Under the pieces are notes generated by a model, which worked only from the letters and a program-made list of their open reading frames with translations, made no database searches and had not been told where the DNA came from. The position numbers and the translations under genes were made by a program. A stretch of 64,000 bases of DNA from positions 1,984,001 to 2,048,000 of the forward strand of contig NZ_CP022752.1 of assembly GCF_002263515.1 (NCBI RefSeq), given 5' to 3'. This stretch comes from Actinopolyspora erythraea (GTDB lineage Bacteria > Actinomycetota > Actinomycetes > Mycobacteriales > Pseudonocardiaceae). Below are positions 55,812-64,000 of this stretch, piece by piece; positions within the stretch are counted from its first letter, which is position 1; each line of letters opens with the position of its first letter.

Positions 55812-56786
55812 GTGCAAATTGCGGTGACCGGTTCAATCGCCACCGACCATCTGATGTCCTTCCCGGGCAAGATCGCCGACCAGCTCATCGCCGATCGGCT
55901 CGACCAGGTCTCGCTCTCCTTTCTCGTCAACCAGCTCGAGGTGCGCCGGGGCGGCGTCGCGGGCAACATCACCTTCGGCCTCGGCCAGCTCGGCGTGAAA
56001 CCGCTGCTGGTGGGCGCGGTCGGTGAGGACTTCGCCGATTACCGTGCGTGGCTGGACCGGCACGGCGTGGACACCAGTGCGGTCCACACCTCCAAGACGG
56101 CGCACACCGCGCGCTTCACCTGCACCACCGACGAGAGCCAGAACCAGATCGCCTCGTTCTACCCGGGCGCCATGTCCGAGGCCAGCGAGATCGAGCTCAA
56201 GCCCATCTCCGACCGGGTGGGCGGCCTGGACCTCGTGGTGGTCTCGGCCAACGACCCGGAGGCGATGCTGCGCCACAGCCAGGAGTGCCGCGACCGCGGT
56301 TTCGACTTCATCGCGGACCCGGGCCAGCAGCTCGCCCTGATGGACGGGCCGCAGATCCGTAAGCTGGTGGAGGGTGCCAAGTACCTGTTCACCAACGAGT
56401 ACGAGCACAGCCTGCTGCTGCAGAGCACCGGCATGTCGCACGCGGAGGTGCTCGACCAGGTCGGCATGTGGGTCACCTCGCTCGGTGAGAACGGTGTGCG
56501 CATCGAGTCCAAGTCGGCGGAGACGGTCGAGATCGCCCCGGTCAAGCCCAAGCAGGTCGGCGACCCCACGGGCGTGGGCGACGCGCTGCGCGCGGGCTTC
56601 CTCGCCGGGTTGGCCAACGGGCTGGGCCTGGAGCGTTCCATCCAGCTCGGGTGCACCCTGGCGACCACATCCCTGGAAACCGACGGGCCGCAGGAGTACG
56701 AGGTCGAGAAGGGCTCGTTCGTTTCGAGGTTCGCCGAGGCCTACGGCAAGCAGGCCGCGGGCGAAATCGAATCTGTGCTTCGCTGA
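55812..56786 (+). CDS. adoK: Adenosine kinase (PfkB family)
   Basis: 324 residues from GTG 55812, with AAGGAG upstream. Matches the mycobacterial AdoK pattern and length: IAVTGSIATDHLMSFPG, VSLSFLVNQLEVRRGGVAGN, HTARFTCTTDESQNQIASFY, FIADPGQQLALM, YLFTNEYEHSLLL and QVGDPTGVGDALRAGF with the catalytic Asp. Converts adenosine released by S-adenosylhomocysteine hydrolase to AMP, pulling that reversible reaction forward. This fits its place between metK and metH-ahcY. PfkB sugar kinases are the alternative, but motifs favour adenosine. Confidence 0.9.
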   Translation: MQIAVTGSIATDHLMSFPGKIADQLIADRLDQVSLSFLVNQLEVRRGGVAGNITFGLGQLGVKPLLVGAVGEDFADYRAWLDRHGVDTSAVHTSKTAHTARFTCTTDESQNQIASFYPGAMSEASEIELKPISDRVGGLDLVVVSANDPEAMLRHSQECRDRGFDFIADPGQQLALMDGPQIRKLVEGAKYLFTNEYEHSLLLQSTGMSHAEVLDQVGMWVTSLGENGVRIESKSAETVEIAPVKPKQVGDPTGVGDALRAGFLAGLANGLGLERSIQLGCTLATTSLETDGPQEYEVEKGSFVSRFAEAYGKQAAGEIESVLR

Positions 56787-56806
56787 AGCGTTCGGAAGGC
56801 AGCGTG

Positions 56807-59800
56807 ATGACGAAACAGGAAGAATCGGGCCGTCGGGACAACGACCCGAGCGGGTTTCTCACGGCCATCGCCGAACGTGTGCTCGTCGGGGACGGCGGCA
56901 TGGGTACGGCGCTGCAGGAGCACGACCTGACCCTGGAGGACTTCAACAACCTCGAAGGTTGCAACGAGATCCTCAACGAGACGCGCCCCGACGTCGTGCG
57001 CTCGGTCTACCGGGGCTTCCTGAAGAACGGCTCGGACGCCATCGAGTCGAACACGTTCGGCTGTAACCTGCCGAACCTCGGTGAGTACGGGATCGAGGAC
57101 AGGATCCGGGACCTCGCCGAGAAGGGTGTGGCGCTGGCCAGGGAGTGCTGCGACGAGTACTCCACGCCGGACAAGCCGCGCTTCGTGCTGGGGTCGATGG
57201 GGCCGGGAACCAAGCTGCCCACCCTGGGACACGCGCCGTACGCCGACCTGCGCGACGCCTACTACCAGCAGGTACTGGGCATGCTCGACGGCGGCGTCGA
57301 CGTGATCCTCGTGGAGACCTCGCAGGACCTGCTGCAGACCAAGGCGTCCATCATCGCGGCCAAGCGCGCGATGGCCACGAAGCAGAAGTGGGTGCCGATC
57401 ATCGCCCACGTCACCGTGGAGCAGACCGGCACCATGCTGGTCGGTTCCGAAATCGGTGCGGCGCTTACCGCGCTGGAGCCGCTCGGCATCGACATGATCG
57501 GCATGAACTGCGCGACCGGGCCCGCGGAGATGAGCGAGCACCTGCGGGTGCTGGCCGACCACGCGCGGGTGCCGATCTCGGTCATGCCCAACGCCGGTCT
57601 GCCGGAACTGGGCCCCAACGGCGCGGTGTACCCGCTGCAGCCCGCCGAGCTCGCCGAGGCGCTGGTCGACTTCGCCAACAACTACGGTGCGCGGCTGGTC
57701 GGCGGTTGCTGCGGTGTGACCGGTGAGCACGTTCGTCAGGTCTCCGAGGCCGTCTCGGGGCTCAATCCCCCCGAGCGGAACCCCGAGATCGTTCCGTCGA
57801 TCTCGTCGGTGTACCAGTCCATCCCGTTCGAGCAGGAAGCCTCGATCCTCAACGTGGGTGAGCGCACCAACGCCAACGGGTCCAAGGCGTTCCGCGAGGC
57901 GATGCTGGAGGGGCGCTACGAGGACTGCGTCGAGATAGCCAAGGGGCAGACCCGCGAGGGCGCGCACATGCTCGACCTGTGCGTGGACTATGTGGGTCGC
58001 GACGGCACCCACGACATGCGTGAGCTCGCCTCCCGGCTGGCCACGGCCTCGACGCTGCCGGTCATGGTGGACTCCACCGAGGCCGACGTCATCGAGGTCG
58101 GCCTGGAGCACCTCGGTGGTCGGTGCGCGATCAACTCGATCAACTACGAGGACGGCACCGAGGAGGGCGGTCGGTACGACCGCGTCATGAAGATGGCCGT
58201 CGAGCACGGTGCCACCGTGGTGTGCACCTGCATCGACGAGGAGGGCCAGGCCCGGACCGCGGAGTGGAAGCTGCGGGTGGCCGAGCGGATCATCGAGGAC
58301 CTCACCCAGAACTGGGGCCTGGACAAGTCCGCGATCATCATCGACCCCCTGGTCTTCCCGATCACCACCGGTCAGGAGGAGGTCCGCCAGGACGCGATCG
58401 AGACGATCAACGCGATCCGGGAGCTCAAGACGCGGCACCCGGAGGTGCAGACCACGCTGGGTCTGTCGAACGTCTCCTTCGGTCTCAACGCCGCGGCACG
58501 CCAGGTGCTCAACTCGGTGTTCCTCAACGAGTGCCGGGACGCGGGGCTGGACAGCGCCATCCTGCACGCGTCCAAGATCCTGCCGATGAACAAGATCGAC
58601 GAGGAGGCGCGCCAGGTCGCGCTGGACCTCGTCTACGACCGGCGGACCGAGGCCACCGAGACCGAGGAGGCCTACGACCCGCTGCAGAAGCTGATGGCCC
58701 TGTTCGAGGGCAAGTCGGCCGAGACGAGCGGCTCGTCCAAGGCCGAGGAGCTGGCGGCCCTGCCGTTGTTCGAGCGGCTGGAGCAGCGCATCGTCGACGG
58801 CGAGAAGAACGGCCTGGAGGCCGATCTCGACGAGGCGATGAAGGAGAAGAAGCCGCTCGAGATCGTCAACGACACGTTGCTGTCGGGGATGAAGACGGTC
58901 GGGGACCTCTTCGGTGCGGGCCAGATGCAGCTGCCCTTCGTGCTGCAGGCCGCCGAGATCATGAAGACCGCGGTGGCCCACCTCGAGCCGCACATGGAGA
59001 AGGAGGACTCCGGCGGTAAGGGCAGGCTGCTGCTGGCCACGGTCAAGGGCGATGTGCACGACATCGGCAAGAACCTGGTCGACATCATCGTGTCCAACAA
59101 CGGCTACGAGGTGGTCAACATCGGCATCAAGCAGCCGATCAACACCATCCTCGAGGAGGCCGAGAAGCACAACGTCGACGCGATCGGCATGTCCGGGCTG
59201 CTGGTGAAGTCCACGGTCATCATGAAGGACAACCTGGCGGAGATGAACTCCAGGGGAATCGCGGAGAAGTACCCCGTCCTGCTGGGCGGTGCGGCTCTGA
59301 CGAGGTCCTTCGTCGAGAACGATCTCGACGAGATGTACCAGGGCGACGTGCGCTACGCCAAGGACGCCTTCGAGGGGCTCAAGCTCATGGACCGCATCAT
59401 GCAGTCCAAGCGCGGCGAGTCCCCGAGGAGGACGAGGCCGAGAAGGCCAAGAAGGCCGAGCGCAAGGCCAGGCGCGAGCGCTCCAACCGGATCGCGGAGA
59501 AGCGCAAGGCCGAGCAGGAGCCGGAACCGGACGAGCGCGACGACAGCGTCCGCTCCGACGTCGACCCGAACGTGCCGGTGCCGACGCCGCCGTTCTGGGG
59601 CCCCAAGGTCGTCAAGGGCCTGTCCAGCAACGAGTACCTAGCGCTGCTCGACGAACGTGCCACGTTCTTCGGTCAGTGGGGACTGCGCGGAGCCAAGAAG
59701 GGCCAGGGGCCCAGCTACGAGGAGCTCGTCGAGAGCGACGGTCGTCCCCGGCTGCGCGCCTGGATGGACGAGCTCGCGACCAAGGGCATCCTGCAGCACG

Positions 59801-60411
59801 CGGCGTTGGTGTACGGTTACTTCCCGTGCGTGTCCGAGGGCAACGACCTGATCGTGCTCGACAAGGACTCCCCGGACGCCCCGGAACGGTTCCGGTTCAA
59901 CTTCCCGAGGCAGAAGCGGGACCGCAGGCTGTGCCTGGCGGACTTCTACCGCTCCAAGGAGAAGGCCGAGGCCACCGGGCAGGTGGACGTGCTGCCGTTG
60001 CAGCTGGTCACGATGGGCCAGCCCATCGCCGACTACGCCAACGAGCTGTTCGCCGCCGACGCCTACCGGGACTACCTGGAGATCCACGGGCTCGGTGTGC
60101 AGCTCACCGAGGCGATGGCCGAGTACTGGCACCGCCGCATCCGCAGTGAGCTGCAGTGGTCCTCCGGTGAGACGGTCGCCTCCGAGGACCCGGAGAACGT
60201 CGAGGAGTTCTTCAAGCTCGGCTACCGAGGGGCCCGGTTCTCGCTCGGCTACGGTGCTTGCCCCGACCTGGAGGACCGCGCCAAGATCGTCGAGCTGCTG
60301 GGCGCGGAGAACATCGGCGTGGAGCTCTCGGAGGAGTACCAGCTCCACCCCGAGCAGTCCACCGATGCCATCGTCGCGGTCCACCCCGAGGCCAAGTACT
60401 TCAACACCTGA
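56807..60411 (+). CDS. metH: Cobalamin-dependent methionine synthase, interrupted by a one-base frameshift
   Basis: From ATG 56807 the first frame gives the homocysteine domain (VLVGDGGMGTALQEHDL, zinc cysteines in GMNCATG and GGCCGVTGEH), the pterin domain (ILNVGERTNANGSKAFREAM, MLDLCVDYVGRDG), and the cobalamin domain with cap and DxHxxG (Asp749, His751, Gly754 in KGDVHDIGKN). At the C run 59421-59424 the frame is lost: the given frame runs to a stop at 59641 (944 residues, basic nonsense tail). One extra base restores a charged linker (EEDEAEKAKKAERKARRERS) and the SAM-dependent reactivation domain to 60411, total ~1201 residues, the usual MetH size. So this is a sequencing/assembly error, a real mutation, or a split enzyme; GTG 59572 could start the last domain separately. 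Confidence 0.93.
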
Positions 60412-60472
60412 CAGGCGGCAGGCGCGACACTGGCCGAAAGCTGCCCGATAGAGAAAACGAGGAAGGGAAAAC

Positions 60473-61936
<1,464 letters not shown>

Positions 61937-61968
61937 TCCGGTTCGGTCGGCACCAGAGTGCCGTGCGG

Positions 61969-61999
61969 GGGTGACCACCGCCGAACGTGGTGGTCACCC
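61969..61999 (+). terminator. First hairpin after ahcY
   Basis: 11-bp arms GGGTGACCACC and GGTGGTCACCC with a 9-base loop, 32 bases after the ahcY stop. First of two stacked hairpins. Confidence 0.6.
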
Positions 62000-62011
62000 T
62001 CCTACCGAGGG

Positions 62012-62071
62012 AACCCCGCGCCCTCGCCCCACCCGGTGCACCCCGGGTGGGGCCAGTGGCGCGGGGTTTTT
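62012..62071 (+). terminator. Rho-independent terminator between ahcY and metF
   Basis: Outer arms AACCCCGCGCC and GGCGCGGGGTT, inner arms CCCCACCC and GGGTGGGG, then TTTTT. One of the few terminators here with a T-run. metF begins 38 bases later, so it must have its own promoter within or beside this element, or be reached by read-through. Confidence 0.85.
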
Positions 62072-62108
62072 ACCGAGCCGGTGATGACACAGTCAAGGAG
62101 GTCAGAAC

Positions 62109-63002
62109 GTGACCCGGGTCGTGGACCGGCTACAGCCGGGCAGGACCGTGTTCTCGGTGGAGTTCTTCCCGCCGCGCAACGACGACGAAGAGCAGATCCT
62201 CTGGAAGACCGTGCGCGAGCTGGAACCGCTGGACCCCGCCTACGTGTCCGTTACTTACGGAGCGGGCGGCTCCAGCAGGGACCGCACGATTCGCACGGTC
62301 GGGCGCATAGCCCAGGAAACCACCATGCTGCCGATGGCCCACCTGACCGGTGTGGACCACTCCAAGGACGAGCTCCGGCACGTCGTCGGATCGCTGGCGA
62401 ACGAGGGGATCCGGAACATCCTGGCGATCCGGGGGGACCCGCCGGGCGATCCGATGGGGGAGTGGATCCCGCACCCGGACGGGATCCTCTACGCCGACGA
62501 GCTGGTTCGGCTGGTTCGTTCCTGCGGCGACTTCTCCGTGGGGGTGGCGGCGTTCCCGCACATGCACCCGCGCTCGACGGACATCGAGACCGAGACCGAT
62601 CACCTGGTCAACAAGATCAGAGCCGGGTCGGACTTCGCCGTGGCGCAGCTGTTCCTGCAGCCCGAGTACTTCCTGCGGCTGCGCGACCGGCTGGCTGCCC
62701 GCGACTGCCACGTCCCGATCCTGCCGGGGGTGATGCCGATCACCACCCCGAAGGTGTTGAGCAAGTTCCAGCACCTGGCCGGTGTGCCCGTGCCCGCCGA
62801 GGTCTCCAACGTGCTCGACCCGTTGGCCGACGACCCCGAGGCGTTCCGCGCGGCTGGGATCGAGCTGAGCACCAGGCTGTGCGAGCGGTTGATCTCCGAA
62901 GGGGTTCCCGGTTTGCACTTCTACAGCCTCAACCGGGCCAAGGCCACCCGTGAGGTGGTGGACAACCTCGGTCTGGCCGAGGCTGTCCCGCAGCCCGCCT
63001 GA
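62109..63002 (+). CDS. metF: Methylenetetrahydrofolate reductase
   Basis: 297 residues from GTG 62109, AAGGAGG upstream. TIM-barrel flavoprotein motifs: VFSVEFFPPRNDDEEQ, YVSVTYGAGGSSRDRT, PMAHLTGVDHSKDEL, NILAIRGDPPGDP, VGVAAFPHMHPRS, GSDFAVAQLFLQPEYF and PGLHFYSLNRAKATREV. Makes 5-methyltetrahydrofolate, the methyl donor of MetH. With metH, ahcY, adoK and metK it completes the methyl supply for betaine. Confidence 0.94.
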   Translation: MTRVVDRLQPGRTVFSVEFFPPRNDDEEQILWKTVRELEPLDPAYVSVTYGAGGSSRDRTIRTVGRIAQETTMLPMAHLTGVDHSKDELRHVVGSLANEGIRNILAIRGDPPGDPMGEWIPHPDGILYADELVRLVRSCGDFSVGVAAFPHMHPRSTDIETETDHLVNKIRAGSDFAVAQLFLQPEYFLRLRDRLAARDCHVPILPGVMPITTPKVLSKFQHLAGVPVPAEVSNVLDPLADDPEAFRAAGIELSTRLCERLISEGVPGLHFYSLNRAKATREVVDNLGLAEAVPQPA

Positions 63003-63025
63003 TCCGTCGCGGTCGCGAGTCCTCC

Positions 63026-63058
63026 GGTGCCGCCGTCCCCTTCCGGGGCGGCGGCACC
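63026..63058 (+). terminator. Terminator after metF
   Basis: Arms GGTGCCGCCG and CGGCGGCACC with an inner CCCC/GGGG pair and a 4-base loop, then TT, 23 bases after the metF stop. Confidence 0.75.
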
Positions 63059-63308
63059 TTCGTTCACGCCCCGCTCGGGCCTCGCCGAGCCCGGCGGAGT
63101 TCGCCACCCCAGCACCGGGCCGCGTTCGCGGTCGGCGGTGCGGGCTCCCCTCGGTGGGGGAGTGACATCGAACACCCGGCGTGCTCGCCCGTGTGCCTCA
63201 AGTGATCGCCGTTTCGTGGTCAGCTCCCGTCGGTCCCGCGATCACGTGCCGGTTACCCGCCCGCTGTTCCATCGGGGAGTTCCCGGAAACCGACACGGGA
63301 GTATTCCG
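63059..63308. other. Intergenic region before the PhoX gene
   Basis: Nothing gene-like is seen. Between the metF terminator and the PhoX start it should hold that gene's promoter, which I could not identify. Sequence is mostly GC-rich. Confidence 0.5.
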
Positions 63309-64000
63309 ATGACCAGTGAGTCCAACCCGTCCGCGTCCCACCTCAACCGACGCCGTTTCCTCGCCGCCACCGGCCTGGTAGGCGCCACCGGAGCCCTGCA
63401 GGCGCTGATGAGCAACACCGCCGCGGCGGCGGGACCCGGTCGTGGTGACCGGAGCGTCCGCGCCGCGGCCAACGGTGGTTACGGTGCCCTGCGACCCGCC
63501 CCGCCCGACGGGGAGCTCCTGTTGCCCGCCGGGTTCTCCTACGTGGCGTTCGGCGAGACGGGCAGCACGATGCGGGACGGTCTGCCCACTCCCTCGCGGC
63601 ACGACGGCATGGCGGCCTTCGCGGGGGAGGACGGGACCGTACGGCTGATCCGTAACCACGAGCAGAGCAACGGCTTCGCATTCGCCCAGCCGAGTTATGA
63701 CTCCTTCGGGGCGGGCGGTACGACCACGCTCGTTTTCGACCCGGCCCGGATGCGACTCGTCGAGTCCTTCGCCTCGCTGGCCGGAACGGTGCGCAACTGC
63801 GCGGGCGGTCCCACTCCGAACGGTTCCTGGCTGTCCTGCGAGGAGACCTTCACCGGCCTCGGCGAGAGCAGTCCGCACGGTTACGTGTTCGAGGTCCCGG
63901 TGGACGCCGAGGGGCCGGTCGATCCGGTTCCGTACCCGGCCATGGGACGCTTCACCCACGAAGCGGTCGCCGTGGACCCGGCCACCGGGATCGTCTACGA
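63309..64000 (+). CDS. PhoX/DUF839 family phosphatase, Tat-exported (partial, 3' end outside window)
   Basis: At least 230 residues from ATG 63309, open to the window edge. Twin-arginine signal: LNRRRFLAATGLVGATGAL and an AAAA cleavage area. DUF839/PhoX marks: PPDGELLLPAGFSYVAFGETG, TPSRHDGMAAFAGEDG, IRNHEQSN, GAGGTTTLVFDP, LAGTVRNCAGGPTPNGSWLSCEET and HGYVFEVPVDAEG, ending at a GRFTHEAVAVD strand. PhoX enzymes are calcium- and iron-dependent alkaline phosphatases; some DUF839 members have other roles. No operon link to metF. Confidence 0.88.
   Translation, partial: MTSESNPSASHLNRRRFLAATGLVGATGALQALMSNTAAAAGPGRGDRSVRAAANGGYGALRPAPPDGELLLPAGFSYVAFGETGSTMRDGLPTPSRHDGMAAFAGEDGTVRLIRNHEQSNGFAFAQPSYDSFGAGGTTTLVFDPARMRLVESFASLAGTVRNCAGGPTPNGSWLSCEETFTGLGESSPHGYVFEVPVDAEGPVDPVPYPAMGRFTHEAVAVDPATGIVY

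Noticed and set aside
59401-59440. Programmed ribosomal frameshift in metH
   Set aside because: The site CCCCGAGG is not a classic slippery heptamer, no pseudoknot or stimulatory element is clear, and MetH is not known to use one. A deletion or sequencing error is simpler.

Overview
The window is high-GC DNA with actinomycete-style starts and overlaps (many GTG/TTG starts, ATGA and GTGA overlaps). The best taxonomic clue is a fused glycine/sarcosine/dimethylglycine N-methyltransferase (52706-54403), an enzyme known from the halophilic actinomycete Actinopolyspora halophila. I therefore read this as chromosome of an Actinopolyspora or close relative; that assignment is inference. No rRNA, CRISPR array, insertion sequence or phage gene was seen. 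There is one tRNA, tRNA-Pro(GGG).

Layout. 1-6.8 kb: partial DUF2237 gene, membrane-anchored GH25 muramidase, then a tightly packed cassette of GT4 glycosyltransferase, methyltransferase and alpha/alpha-toroid protein, facing a second methyltransferase, then an acetyltransferase. 7.4-18.9 kb: a lipid/polyketide locus in the order fatty acyl-AMP ligase, large PKS, acyl-CoA carboxylase beta subunit. The order and the PKS ends (N-terminal ACP; C-terminal thioesterase with the same triad spacing as Pks13) match the mycobacterial fadD32-pks13-accD4 mycolate condensase locus. Here DH and KR domains and a serine-less carrier domain are added. A PucR-type regulator lies next to it. 19-28.5 kb: mixed single genes (metallo-beta-lactamase fold, cupin, YdeI-like, a DUF397 gene beside a truncated regulator, acetyltransferase, tRNA-Pro, class III aminotransferase, PmtA-like methyltransferase, GT39 membrane glycosyltransferase, KstR2-like TetR). 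29.3-32.2 kb: korAB, 2-oxoacid:ferredoxin oxidoreductase.

32.3-46.4 kb: an exopolysaccharide cluster with a CE4 deacetylase, nucleotide-sugar dehydrogenase, ATP-grasp ligase, flavin monooxygenase-like protein, polyprenyl-phosphate sugar transferase, two GT4s, an SDR epimerase, GH18, a processive GT2, and two orphan LuxR/NarL-type response regulators with altered receiver sites. Two rare TTA codons lie in it. 46.4-48.2 kb shows no convincing gene. 48.3-51.4 kb: an exported GH2 glycosidase and a Tat-exported aldose 1-epimerase-like protein.

52.7-63 kb: an osmoadaptation module. The fused methyltransferase makes glycine betaine from glycine using three S-adenosylmethionine (SAM). metK makes the SAM, ahcY hydrolyses the S-adenosylhomocysteine (SAH) by-product, adoK salvages adenosine, and metH with metF remethylates homocysteine. 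As given, metH has a one-base frameshift at a C run (59421-59424) that separates the reactivation domain. The window ends inside a Tat-exported PhoX-type phosphatase.
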